From Bin80 sp965220365 (GTDB lineage: Bacteria > Bacteroidota > Rhodothermia > Rhodothermales > Bin80), in the NCBI GenBank assembly GCA_965220365.1, contig OZ244823.1:1178001-1242000 (forward strand): a DNA stretch of 64,000 nt, written 5' to 3'. Each line of letters begins with the position of its first letter. The first letter of the stretch is position 1. Made by a program: the position numbers and the translations under genes. Shown here piece after piece: positions 1 to 9,507 of the stretch. The notes under the pieces were generated by a model that worked only from the letters and a program-made list of their open reading frames with translations, had not been told where the DNA came from and made no database searches.

Positions 1-158
1 GCCATTTCGGGGGGGAGCTCGATATCTATCTTGATTGTACGCGTGTACGTCACGGTACCCGACTGTGCGGCACAGAGTTGTACTAAAAACATTGTCAGGG
101 CCGTTAGAGACCACACGAAAGTACTTTTTCGAAGAAGGGGCGGATGAACCATTTGCAT
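1..158 (-). CDS. Secreted GLPGLI-like protein, N-terminal part (cut by window edge)
   Basis: Only the first 52 residues are in the window. The reading frame opens with ATG at 158 (a second in-frame ATG is at 152) and reads MVHPPLLRKSTF, then a hydrophobic stretch ending in LCAAQS, a good signal peptide with cleavage after CAA or CAAQ. The mature start GTVTYTRTIKIDIELPPEM fits the usual beginning of GLPGLI-family secreted proteins of Bacteroidota (a Gly-x-Val/Ile-x-Tyr strand right after the signal peptide). The family call is weak because the GLPGLI motif itself lies outside. The function of that family is unknown. Confidence 0.45.
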   Translation of the reverse strand, partial: MQMVHPPLLRKSTFVWSLTALTMFLVQLCAAQSGTVTYTRTIKIDIELPPEM

Positions 159-374
159 TACACGGGCGATTTTATTGCAGGGATGCTGGGCATTTCCCGC
201 TCTAACGGTCGGGTTAAAGGTAGATTTGACTAGTGATTGGATGTCTGCAATCATCATCTCAATACGTCCTCGCTAACGATCCTAGAACGATGCGGTTTCT
301 CAAAATAGTATTAGGGAGGCTTGGATAGAGGGGAATGCAATCAACATTCCCAAAGTTTACAAACAGTCGGAGGC

Positions 375-3300
375 CTATGAATATCTGCCACCCGGGCTTA
401 CATCAACTACAACGATATGGATTTTATTCCTAAGTATCGGGTCGAGTCCCTGTTTCAGTAGTTTCTTGAGTTCTTCCGGTTTACTCGGAAGCACTCCGTG
501 AGGAGGCATCATTTTCATATACTTTCTTTCAGCTCCGAACCAGAATACCAAGTAGATACCATTTCCGTCGGCTTTTGGGTCTCGGGTATATTTTGGCACG
601 AGCTGTTCAGAAATTCCACGCCATACGTCACGGTGAGAATTTTTTTTGATCTCAACCGGAATTGCAAGGTTGGAGCCAAAAGACACACGGATATCTGCTC
701 TCTTGTCGTCCGCGTATTGCCCTTCTGGTTGCGCGTCAATCTGGTGTTGCTTCAGCATTCTTTTCAGGTCTGAAAGTAAGGCGTTACGACAGTAGTTTTC
801 GTTTTGAGGATCTGTAGGCTTTCCGGTTTGCTGATCCCAGTGCCAGTACTGTCTCCAGTCGCTGGTATTCTCATTGCGTATATCGTTTGAAAGTTTTTCA
901 AGGATGTCAACGGTTATTGAAGTCAGGTCTGCAGCACTTGAAGGGGGGCCGTTTTGGAGTGTCTTCTGAATCTGCTTTAAGTCTAGATTCGGTCGATTAG
1001 CCGCGCGGCGCAATCGGGTCTGATCATCTTGAGCCCGCAGTAGAATGGATTCCCAGGCTGACAGGTCTGGGTTGGACACCAGCGAGTCCAATTCTTGAGC
1101 TGAATCGTCGTCAATACGTTCGGAAAGTGCCTGAATACAAGAAGTAAAGAGAACTCCAGCATGTTCACTAATCATCTGCTTATTGCTCACTAAGCCGCCC
1201 CATTCATTGTAATTACGTGGTTTTGTCTGTTCTCCCAAGGTTCGAAGGAGGTGAGAGATCTCCTGAGACTTCCAGTCATTAATAACAGTTAGCAGATGAG
1301 AATGTCTATGACCAGTTGGTTCAAGGAAATTCATGATATGGCGTATACGAGATTCATCTCCGCTGGCCAGAAAGTCCGTTAGTAGTGGCAAAAAGCTATC
1401 CTGCGCCACAAACAATCCTGCACAGAGCCATTGGCTTTGCTGACCTATATCCATTTTCTTGCGTTTCAGTCGCCTCAAGGCAAGTTTCTTCAATTCTTCA
1501 TCGGACATTCCCTGAGTAAGAATCGCAGCCCAGAGAACAATGCGTAAAGATTCTAATTGACGGCTAGTACATCGGGTAGGGAATACTGTGAACATTTTCC
1601 TGACACAGAGCTCGGCCACGGAGGTATATGCCTCGTCGAAAGCCATCTTAAACAGGTGCTGATTTGGTGGGCTTTTGGAGCGTACGCAGGCGTTATGTAT
1701 CGCGACCAGCGAGTCGGATACAGCCTCTGGACAGTATTTGAGGGCCTTCTTGTACCATTTTGACAGATTCGATTCAGCGGTCTGATAGACTAAGGGAAAG
1801 GGAGCATGCCGCTGGTGAGGTACATCTGTGATCAGGTAAAATCCTAATGCCCGCCGTTTTTCTTTTTCGGAAAGCTGACTCAGTACATCACCTGACTCAT
1901 GTTCTTCCTCCTCTATTCCTGCCAAGAAAGGGAGCGCGAGATAAAACGATTTTCCTTGTTTATGGAACTCTGCAATTTCTTCAAGCTCCGGCAGATCATC
2001 ACGCTTCAGCAAATTTCGAAATCCTGCGAGTGCCGATCGAGCGAGGCTCTGATCGCCATTCAGATAGGATTGCAGGCTATCCCGTGGATGACTGCCTGCT
2101 TCATTAGGGGCATAAAAATAGACGCGGGCAAGGTCGCGGAATATTTCGGAATGGCAGCGTCCCTCTGCGAGTTCTTTCTTGTGCTCGTGGAGGTATTTAA
2201 GGGCTCGCTGTTTCCGGCGGTCAAAACGGGACGGGGACGGGTCCGCCGGTTTCTTTTTCCATTCGGCTTCCTTCAGATCCGCCTGAGCCCTGTTTTGCAA
2301 GCGCAGATCATTCCATTCGCGTAAGCCGGGCATCTCTGACACTTGCTGTGCTACCTCGTCATCGGATAAGGGCATGCCCCAGCCTTCTTCGTGTCGTATA
2401 GACCAAAACGCAAGCTCTTTTGCCAGATTCTGTTTCTCCGAGTCCCACAGTTCGATTGCACGCGCAAGGCACCACGAACGAAACCCGGGTGGAGCATCCT
2501 CACCAATGAATTTTAACCCCACCGTTTTATTAAGAAGTTTGTTTCCGATATTGGGCTGGTTCATCAACACGCCGTGTTCAATAAGCGCACACTGGATTAC
2601 CTCACGTTCACTCAGCCAATTTCGGATTGCAGTATTCGCGTCATGGTTATAGGTACCATACGATTGGTCTGAGCTAAGTCTAGGCACCAGTTGGCAGGAA
2701 TAAATGTCAAATTCAACTAGGCCAAACCATCGATACAACTCCTCAATGTTTAGCTCGTCTCCAAATAAGTCCAATCCCCGTGCGAGAAGTGTGAGGACAG
2801 TATCTGCTAATCTATGGCTTGCCAATTTGGGCAGGACCTCGGAAGCACGATTGCAAAGTGAGTCGAGTAACTCTCGGACCTGTTCTTCCTGGGATCTCTC
2901 AATAAGCGTACTCCAGAATTCCAAGTAAATATCATATTGGTACGGAACGGGGCGGGGTACGAGGTAATCCCATACCTCTTCAGGATGTAATTCTCCGGGG
3001 TATAGGAGATGTAGCACGGTCCCTCGCAGGTCATTGCCATGATCTGGCAAGCTGTTTTCATCTAAATCTTTGATAAGTCTCCGCAGGATAGGGCCACGAT
3101 TCGGGCTGCCGGTGAGCACTTTATTCAAGGCGCGAAGTGCCTCACAGCGCACATTTGACTTCCATCCGGAATCGTAGATGATCTCTAATATTTTTTTGCA
3201 ATCATCCTCTAAATGTGTTGAGGGGAAGTGCTCGTTCTCTGTGTATGTTATTGCACTCATCTGCGAAACGCCATGGAGGAGCATATAGAAGAGCGCCTGC

Positions 3301-4601
3301 CTGTTTTTTGAGCGAGTGTGCGAGTTGGCTAATTCCCAGATTACGGATACGCCTTGATTGCCCGCCAACGCGCCAAGAGAGGCTGCTGAAGGCCAAGCAT
3401 ATCTGGAATCGATACTGCGTTCGAGATTTTCAAGCAGTTGCCGTCGCTCCTCGGGTTTAAAGCTACTTGCGTCACCGTTAAATGCTATTGCAATCGGATC
3501 CGCGTGAATCAGAGTTGCTCTTGCTTGAGAGTTTAAGGCAGCCAGCCATCCAGCCATTCCTCGGAGATCAGGAAAGGGGATCCCATCGTATCCCATAAGC
3601 AGGGCAAATACACGACGAATACTCAGGCCCCGCCGGATCTTATCATCAAGATACCGGGCACCTAAATACTCTGCCGGAAGACGATGGATCGGAGTTCGAT
3701 AGGAGGGATGCCCCTCAAAGAGTCCCGAATTAAAGGCTGCGTGAAGCAGAGTACGATCCTGATCTTCTACGTCACGCAGGGAGAGGGTATCGGGGTCATC
3801 TGTATCAGCTATTGCACATCCCCCCTTACCGGTAATCAAAATAAGTGCAAAAAGTTGTCCGACCGTGGTCAGGACAGCATCCTGGGAGGGCTGCAAGTGG
3901 TCCGAATGAGCATCACGATGCTTGGGGTTCTGTTCTTTGAGAAGTTCTTGGCACGCGTGCTCAAATACAGCGCTTGGACTGTCAGGCCATCCATCGGCGT
4001 TGACTGATTTTATCAATAAGTCGAGTAATTGCGGATTCGAAAGGAAAAGTTCCAGGCGGCGCTCGTAGGCCTGCGTGATGAATGTGTCGGCATGATCACA
4101 CCGGTGAGATAATATCTGCCTGATGTCACTATGATTCAGCGGGTTCAATTGTAGTACGAGGGTGTTTGAGAGTGAATCAAGCTCTTCCTGGTCTCCAATC
4201 CCTAACCAGCTACCAGATCTGCAAGAAAGGCGGAATTGAGGAATATCTAAGTCTTCAAGCTGCACAACGATCTTGTCGATCACCTTTTTTGGATCTCCTC
4301 CTGCGGCACGTACCTCGTCTAATCCATCAATGAAGAGTGGTCCATTTTTCCATTCTGGATGATTTTTGGGTTTCCCTCTGATAAAGCGTCGTGCCGGGAT
4401 CGGAGTCATGGTACCAATCCGGTCAGCTTCCATCTCGAATTCCGTACTTTTACCCATCCCTGGCTCTCCTAGGACCACATAGCTGTGGTCAGATTCAAAA
4501 TCGCTCAGCGATAAACCCTCTTGCCCGAAACGCTTATCGCTTTCCGGTGCGATCAGACTGACAGTACGCTTTACGGGGGAATGCATAATTGTTCGATCCA
4601 T
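375..4601 (-). CDS. NACHT/STAND-like NTPase with C-terminal PD-(D/E)XK-like nuclease domain (candidate defence protein)
   Basis: This is a 1408-residue cytoplasmic protein. A P-loop GEPGMGKS lies at residues 45-52 and a Walker B/NACHT-type motif LFIDGLDE at 89-96, followed by a sensor-like SCRSGSW. The middle is long and helical, with Leu-rich HEAT/TPR-like spacing. Near the C-terminus ADIRV (Asp 1303) and VEIKK (Glu 1317, Lys 1319) have the D-(x)n-ExK spacing of restriction-type nucleases. No signal peptide or membrane segment is seen. Large P-loop NTPases joined to nucleases are common in anti-phage systems (Avs and other STAND proteins), but here the NTPase is N-terminal and the nuclease C-terminal, unlike classical Avs. 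It overlaps the end of the upstream ATPase gene by 31 bp, so the two are probably one transcript. The NTPase call is firm; the nuclease and defence role are inference. Confidence 0.75.
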   Translation of the reverse strand: MDRTIMHSPVKRTVSLIAPESDKRFGQEGLSLSDFESDHSYVVLGEPGMGKSTEFEMEADRIGTMTPIPARRFIRGKPKNHPEWKNGPLFIDGLDEVRAAGGDPKKVIDKIVVQLEDLDIPQFRLSCRSGSWLGIGDQEELDSLSNTLVLQLNPLNHSDIRQILSHRCDHADTFITQAYERRLELFLSNPQLLDLLIKSVNADGWPDSPSAVFEHACQELLKEQNPKHRDAHSDHLQPSQDAVLTTVGQLFALILITGKGGCAIADTDDPDTLSLRDVEDQDRTLLHAAFNSGLFEGHPSYRTPIHRLPAEYLGARYLDDKIRRGLSIRRVFALLMGYDGIPFPDLRGMAGWLAALNSQARATLIHADPIAIAFNGDASSFKPEERRQLLENLERSIDSRYAWPSAASLGALAGNQGVSVIWELANSHTRSKNRQALFYMLLHGVSQMSAITYTENEHFPSTHLEDDCKKILEIIYDSGWKSNVRCEALRALNKVLTGSPNRGPILRRLIKDLDENSLPDHGNDLRGTVLHLLYPGELHPEEVWDYLVPRPVPYQYDIYLEFWSTLIERSQEEQVRELLDSLCNRASEVLPKLASHRLADTVLTLLARGLDLFGDELNIEELYRWFGLVEFDIYSCQLVPRLSSDQSYGTYNHDANTAIRNWLSEREVIQCALIEHGVLMNQPNIGNKLLNKTVGLKFIGEDAPPGFRSWCLARAIELWDSEKQNLAKELAFWSIRHEEGWGMPLSDDEVAQQVSEMPGLREWNDLRLQNRAQADLKEAEWKKKPADPSPSRFDRRKQRALKYLHEHKKELAEGRCHSEIFRDLARVYFYAPNEAGSHPRDSLQSYLNGDQSLARSALAGFRNLLKRDDLPELEEIAEFHKQGKSFYLALPFLAGIEEEEHESGDVLSQLSEKEKRRALGFYLITDVPHQRHAPFPLVYQTAESNLSKWYKKALKYCPEAVSDSLVAIHNACVRSKSPPNQHLFKMAFDEAYTSVAELCVRKMFTVFPTRCTSRQLESLRIVLWAAILTQGMSDEELKKLALRRLKRKKMDIGQQSQWLCAGLFVAQDSFLPLLTDFLASGDESRIRHIMNFLEPTGHRHSHLLTVINDWKSQEISHLLRTLGEQTKPRNYNEWGGLVSNKQMISEHAGVLFTSCIQALSERIDDDSAQELDSLVSNPDLSAWESILLRAQDDQTRLRRAANRPNLDLKQIQKTLQNGPPSSAADLTSITVDILEKLSNDIRNENTSDWRQYWHWDQQTGKPTDPQNENYCRNALLSDLKRMLKQHQIDAQPEGQYADDKRADIRVSFGSNLAIPVEIKKNSHRDVWRGISEQLVPKYTRDPKADGNGIYLVFWFGAERKYMKMMPPHGVLPSKPEELKKLLKQGLDPILRNKIHIVVVDVSPGGRYS

Positions 4602-5850
4602 TCTTCGGTGGTGAGCGAAAAAAATTCATTGATCTGGACCCCATTTGGCCCCACCATCAAAATTTTTGCGCGTGGGAAACGTTTTTCGAACGCGTCCAGA
4701 CCTTGGTGTGTCAGTGATTTTCCGCTCTTTACTTCTATAGCTACCAGATGGGGCCCGCGTTCAATAACATAATCAACCTCATAAGGGAGATCACGCCAAA
4801 AATGAATCCGAGTCGCTGGGCCTCGGGTATTGTAAAGATGTGCACCTATTGAACTTTCTACAACACGGCCCCAAAAGGATCGGTCGGCCCGTGCTTGCTC
4901 AAACGAGTACCCAGACTGTGCAGTCATGAGTGCGGTATTCAGCACGTTCAGCTTAGGGGAAGGGGCTCTTGTCCGATGCGGAGCGGGTGCATATCGGGAC
5001 AGTGCGGCCAAGATGTATGCATCGGAAAGCAGGTCAAGATAACGCGCAATGGTCGTTGTATTGCCGGCATCCTGCAGTTGGCCAAGCAGTTTGTTATAGG
5101 AAATCAATTGACCGGAGTAACGGGGTGCTAAATCAACCAACTGCCTCATCAGAGCAGGTTTTCTGACATGCTCAAGCCCCATGATATCTCTGTCTGTGAC
5201 AGGTCTCAAGATAGAATCCAGGATATACCTTTGCCAATCCTCCAACTTCATAGGATCCAATCCCTTGGACAATGCCCCAGGATAGCCGCCGAAAAAAATA
5301 TATTCGTCTGTCTCTAATCCAAATACTTGGTTGACTTCATGAAATGCCCAGTGCGTGATTGGCAGAGATCTAAATCGGCCAGTCAGGCTTTCGCCAGTTC
5401 CAGTTAGCATTCGCCAGGCGGCGGAGCCTAAAATCACAACATGGAGGGGATAATCCTCTCGGCGGTCTCTGTCCCATAGGCCTTTCAGAATACGGGACCA
5501 GTTTGGTATCAGGTGAATTTCATCCAGAAAGAGTACGAGTCCGTGTTCTGACTGCAAAGACGCCCTCCGGGCACTCCTCCATATGTCAACAAGTGCCTGT
5601 TCATCGGGTAAGGTATCAATGGAGATGCTCTTATTTTTACTTATCCTCTCATGTCGGATAGCACCGATTGAGTCGGGTCGTCAGACGAATAGTAGCGGCA
5701 CAAAAACCCCATCTCAGCTAACCGAATGCATGCCTGCAGCGCGACCGTTGTTTTACCGACTTGTCGAGGGCCCGTCATGGCAATAATGCGCCTGTTTGAA
5801 CTCACTGTTACGAGTTTGACGACCTCTTGCACATGTTGGCGTTCATACAT
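4571..5850 (-). pseudogene. AAA ATPase with DUF4143 domain, broken by a frameshift
   Basis: Two pieces in different frames make one protein of the AAA_14/DUF4143 family. The N-terminal piece (5850 to 5641) starts at ATG and has the Walker A motif GPRQVGKTT and the strand YYSSDDPTQS. The C-terminal piece (ending 4571) continues ISKNKSISIDTLPDEQ without a start codon, then has FLDEIHLIPNW (Walker B), the sensor-like VVILGSAAW, HWAFHEV, YIFFGGYPGA and the DUF4143 part ending in VAIEVKSGKSL. The frames change near 5640-5665, beside a T5 run. In this family the parts are contiguous, so one small indel, real or a sequencing error, separates them. Such ATPases are often toxin-like or plasmid- and defence-associated; the exact role is unknown. 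It is the promoter-proximal partner of the NTPase-nuclease gene. Confidence 0.75.
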
Positions 5851-6316
5851 GGCGATACAATTAAATAAATTAATTTAGTAAATTCTCTCAGTGCAGTACT
5901 TTTTTAAATTTATATTGTTTCATCTATTGTGGTGAACGACAAGATGAGGGCTTGTGGGAGTACTAGGGGTGTATTTTTGTAGCGAGGTTTGTTACTGGTT
6001 GTGCCAAAGCTGTTCATAAGATTTACATCTGTCAGTGAGATGAGAGGGTTGGTAGCTCCGTTCTTTTTGCCGACGTATATTTCAATCTGCAGACGTGGAC
6101 TTATGGCCCTGCTTCAGTATTTGCGGTTCCAAGTACAGGCTTAGATCCGATAAACAAGAGCACTCCTTGCAGATCATAGCTCGTCTTGAGGAATTTGCCA
6201 CGCGAAGGGATGTATACTAAACATGACCGCGTATCCGTTTACGACATACTCAATCTCAGTACAGCATTCAGGGGTGTGGTCTGTCAACGGAAATAAATAA
6301 AAGAAGCTTTTCTCCA
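5851..6316. other. 466-bp divergent intergenic region
   Basis: No credible gene is seen. The part next to the leftward ATPase gene is very AT-rich (a run of short TAAAT/AATTAA words at about 5850-5885), where a promoter for the ATPase/NTPase pair is expected. The right half should hold the promoter of the lipoprotein gene at 6317. Open frames on the minus strand here lack any protein-like features. Confidence 0.4.
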
Positions 6317-7405
6317 ATGAAATTCTCCGTCTCTGCATTATTGTATCTCTGTATACCTGGGCTGTTGATTTGTTTGATCGCTGGCTGCAACTCAAGGTCT
6401 ACGGTTGACCAGGTCTTGGTCCCTATTCACACGGACTTTGGAGACCTTTTTGTGTTGGAGGATACGATCCAGTTCGATCATTCGGTGCTGTTTGGTACTA
6501 GGTGGACGCTGGATGTGAATTCTGTGGGAGAGCTCTTGGTGCTGGATCACCAAAGCCGGGGTGTCTATCTGTTTTCCCCGGACGGCGCGTTCATACGGAA
6601 GACGGCGATTACCGACTGTAATCCAGAAGCAGCATTCAATTTCTTTTCACACGCTTCATTTCTGAATGATTCGCATATTGCCGTTTTGAATACCAAGGGG
6701 GTAATCGTTTTCAATCAGGATGGAGAATGTGCTCAAGCCATTACCGACAGGGATTTTGCGACAAATACAAGGGGTATTTGCTCACACCGGGACACGATAT
6801 TTGCTATGCCTGGTGACGTCTGGGATAGCACGTCCATTCGGGCCTACAGTCCAGACTTAACCCTCATGGATCAATTTTCGCTTCCTCTTCCAGAGTTTCC
6901 ACAGCGGGCATCCGTTATGATGACAAATGAAGGGGCTGCTATGGCATGCTTTGACGACGATGTTTGGTGGGTGTATTCAGAAAGTTTTGATGCAAGTCCC
7001 CGGCTGTCCCCCACGAAGCTTCCCCGATATATGCCAGATTTTTTCGTAGAGCGGACCCAGGATTTCCCGGATTTTGAGCTGGTGGATCAGTCTAATTTTC
7101 GGAGGGTTACCGAGATGATTAGCGAAGCAGAGGCTCAAGCAACATCCGTGCGGGGCGTGTACGCGCTCAATAACGAGACACGTATGATCGTCTATGGCGG
7201 CACCGAATCTGATTTGGGTACAGGAGCAGTCATTGCCAGTCATAGGGATCATTTCCCGGCTGTCAGCACATGGCTTCCAGAAGCACCAGAGGCTATCGGG
7301 AACGGGAGATTGTATATGGCGGATGATCCAGAAGATGAACCTACTGGGGAAGCCATAAATCCCCCGATCATCCGCTACCGGTTTATTTCACCATCGGATG
7401 GCTGA
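6317..7405 (+). CDS. 6-bladed beta-propeller-type lipoprotein
   Basis: A 362-residue exported lipoprotein. The signal peptide is followed by the lipobox LIAGC, so Cys 24 should be lipidated. The mature part is built of repeated short beta motifs typical of NHL-like propellers, such as GELLVLDHQSRGVYLFSPDG and HIAVLNTKGVIVFNQDGEC, each ending in a strand that names a value held in memory. Such proteins are common in Bacteroidota (6-bladed beta-propeller families) and are placed in the periplasm or on the outer membrane; the ligand is unknown. It stands alone, with a 123-bp gap to the next gene on the same strand. Confidence 0.7.
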   Translation: MKFSVSALLYLCIPGLLICLIAGCNSRSTVDQVLVPIHTDFGDLFVLEDTIQFDHSVLFGTRWTLDVNSVGELLVLDHQSRGVYLFSPDGAFIRKTAITDCNPEAAFNFFSHASFLNDSHIAVLNTKGVIVFNQDGECAQAITDRDFATNTRGICSHRDTIFAMPGDVWDSTSIRAYSPDLTLMDQFSLPLPEFPQRASVMMTNEGAAMACFDDDVWWVYSESFDASPRLSPTKLPRYMPDFFVERTQDFPDFELVDQSNFRRVTEMISEAEAQATSVRGVYALNNETRMIVYGGTESDLGTGAVIASHRDHFPAVSTWLPEAPEAIGNGRLYMADDPEDEPTGEAINPPIIRYRFISPSDG

Positions 7406-7528
7406 TCGGTCTATTTTCGTGTATTTAAGTGCGTAATCCCCAGCGCCGGGTTTTTCGAAATTGCTCCCTCACAGCAAATACACGGATGGTGATTGGGAAG
7501 GATATAAATTTGGTTTGTAGATTTCACT

Positions 7529-8230
7529 ATGCGAATAACAATTAAACCTTCCACCATGCGTAGTATGTCTTTGGTACTGTTTCTTTCTCTCATGACCATT
7601 CAGCTTGGTCAGGCGCAGTCACGCATCATCTTTTTGGGCGATTCTATCACGGAGGCAGGTGCAAATCCAGGCGGTTATGTCACGCTGGTTGCAGATTCGT
7701 TGCAGGTGCTTGATGCGGAGATCGAAGTTTTTGGTGCCGGGATCAGCGGCAATAAGGTGCCTGACCTCTTGGCGCGGCTGGACGAGGATGTTCTGGCGCA
7801 CGAGCCAACGCATGTCGTGATTTATATCGGAATCAATGATGTCTGGCATCATTTCGAATTTGATCATGTCACCGGGACGGATCCCAAGACTTTTGAGGAA
7901 GGTCTCGGGGAGTTGATTGATCGCATTGAGCAGAGTGGGGCGGCCGTACTTTTGTGTACCCCCAGTGTAATTGGAGAGGACACAGAAAGTGATGCAGAAG
8001 TGAATCTACGCCTGGCAGAATACGCGCAACTTACGCGCGGTATCGCGCAAGAAAAGGAGGTACATCTCTGTGATCTACGGGTCTCTCTTGAAGCCTATCT
8101 GGTTGATCAGAATCCAGACAAGGCCTATGACGGGATATTGACCACCGACGGTGTTCATCTAAATGCAGCAGGAAATCGCTTCGTTGCAAATTTTATGATC
8201 AAGGAGCTTCAGAGCGTACTTGGACTCTAG
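7529..8230 (+). CDS. Secreted SGNH/GDSL hydrolase (esterase/lipase-like)
   Basis: A 233-residue protein with a signal peptide ending in GQAQS. It has all four SGNH blocks: FLGDSITE (catalytic Ser 39), GAGISGNKV (oxyanion Gly), YIGINDVW (Gly 101-Asn 103) and DGVHLN (Asp 207-His 210). These enzymes cleave acyl or acetyl esters, often from carbohydrates, and here act outside the cytoplasm. A second in-frame ATG at 7556 (MRSMSLVLF) gives a more typical signal peptide and may be the true start. Its 3' end overlaps the end of the convergent LarA-like gene by 4 bp, so no terminator separates them. Confidence 0.85.
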   Translation: MRITIKPSTMRSMSLVLFLSLMTIQLGQAQSRIIFLGDSITEAGANPGGYVTLVADSLQVLDAEIEVFGAGISGNKVPDLLARLDEDVLAHEPTHVVIYIGINDVWHHFEFDHVTGTDPKTFEEGLGELIDRIEQSGAAVLLCTPSVIGEDTESDAEVNLRLAEYAQLTRGIAQEKEVHLCDLRVSLEAYLVDQNPDKAYDGILTTDGVHLNAAGNRFVANFMIKELQSVLGL

Positions 8231-9507
8231 CCGACGTATGGAATGGTCAGCGGTCCTTCCGGTACCACAGCAACAGGTGTATCTGGCTTGTTCAGATGTG
8301 CCAATTCAGCATCAATCGCACCGCGCACATCCTCAATAGGTATCAAGTGAGCTCTTTGAACCAGTTCTGGATCCAGCTCACTGAATAGACTGACGCGGCA
8401 GGTCCGCAGGATCTGTAGAAGTTTCTGGGTCTGCCACTGGTCCGGTTCACTGAAATCAGGGCTTCGGATCGCTGCCCAGGCTTCCTCAACGCTTGCCCAG
8501 CGAAGCAGTTGACTTTTGAATGCACCATGCTCGGGGAATCCATCATTGCACCGGGATGCGGCGATGATCAGTCCATCCTCTGTCGTGATGGGATGGGCGG
8601 CTGACATTCCCTTGACACTCTGGTACAGGTTTAGGTCAAGGGGGAAACCACTGTTGGTCGTGACCACAATCGGGAAGGCTTCCGTAACACGGGCCATTGC
8701 GGTCTCTCTGGAAAAAGTGCATCCCGCTTCATGGGCAGAGGTGACTTCTCCACAGAAATATCCTGTGATCTGCCGGTCTGTGTTGAGCGTCACATTCACC
8801 AAAAAATCTACGGGCAGCAATTCTCCGGCTACACGAACATGGTTCTGGGTTGGATTCCCCTCCAGAATGCCCCAGGTACTCTTTGGATGGGCAATATTTG
8901 TGAACCCGTGATAAGTTTGGATGGCATTCAAATCGGCAATCCCCGGGAAGGTTGCCTTGTAGCCTCCGCTAAACCCTGCCATAAAATGCGGTTCAATGTA
9001 TCCCATCAGAATTCGACGATCCGCCTTTACATAGTCTGCCGTATAGAAAACATCGTAACCGTAGGGACTGCGACCCGCACGGAGTAGGGTGCTGGCATTT
9101 CGGGAGTCATGATTGATTATACGGTATCTGGCCATGATCGCTGGACCAACCATTTGAAGTAACTCCTCATGCGTGTTGCCGCGGTGCGTGCCTGTCCCGA
9201 TAATAATGGTAACATCCTCCGGTTTGATTCCTCTGAGTTCTTCAAAAAGCCATGGTAGGAGACGGTCGCTGGGAAGTGCACGGGTAATGTCCGGGATCAC
9301 AACTACAAGGGATTCACCGGCGGTGATGAGTTCACGAAGCGGTTGCGTACCGTAAGGATTCCGAACAGATTCAAGGAATGCTGCATGTTCATCCGGCAGG
9401 CCTTCTATGTAGCGCGGACGCAGTACGGTGGCATTGAGCCCTTCAAGGTTCAAAGGCAGGCCTTCAGAGCCGTAATCCAGCCGCACGGTGTTTACCCTAT
9501 TGCTCAT
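8227..9507 (-). CDS. larA: LarA-like nickel-pincer racemase/epimerase (DUF2088)
   Basis: A 426-residue cytoplasmic protein of the lactate racemase family. Residues at the LarA active-site positions are all present and fall at the same numbers as in Lactiplantibacillus LarA: His 108 (GTGTHRG), His 174 (IEPHFMAG), Lys 184 (SGGYKATFPGI) and His 200 (QTYHGF). Lys 184 carries the nickel-pincer nucleotide in LarA. The C-terminal half has the usual DUF2088 tail. The substrate is open, since the family racemises many 2-hydroxy acids. The cofactor genes larB, larC and larE are not in the window. The gene overlaps the upstream SRPBCC gene by 11 bp and is probably co-transcribed with it. Confidence 0.85.
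   Translation of the reverse strand: MSNRVNTVRLDYGSEGLPLNLEGLNATVLRPRYIEGLPDEHAAFLESVRNPYGTQPLRELITAGESLVVVIPDITRALPSDRLLPWLFEELRGIKPEDVTIIIGTGTHRGNTHEELLQMVGPAIMARYRIINHDSRNASTLLRAGRSPYGYDVFYTADYVKADRRILMGYIEPHFMAGFSGGYKATFPGIADLNAIQTYHGFTNIAHPKSTWGILEGNPTQNHVRVAGELLPVDFLVNVTLNTDRQITGYFCGEVTSAHEAGCTFSRETAMARVTEAFPIVVTTNSGFPLDLNLYQSVKGMSAAHPITTEDGLIIAASRCNDGFPEHGAFKSQLLRWASVEEAWAAIRSPDFSEPDQWQTQKLLQILRTCRVSLFSELDPELVQRAHLIPIEDVRGAIDAELAHLNKPDTPVAVVPEGPLTIPYVG

Noticed and set aside
4602..4900. A separate small gene for the VAIEVKSGKSL part of the DUF4143 protein
   Set aside because: It is in frame and continuous with the DUF4143 domain, as is usual for that family.
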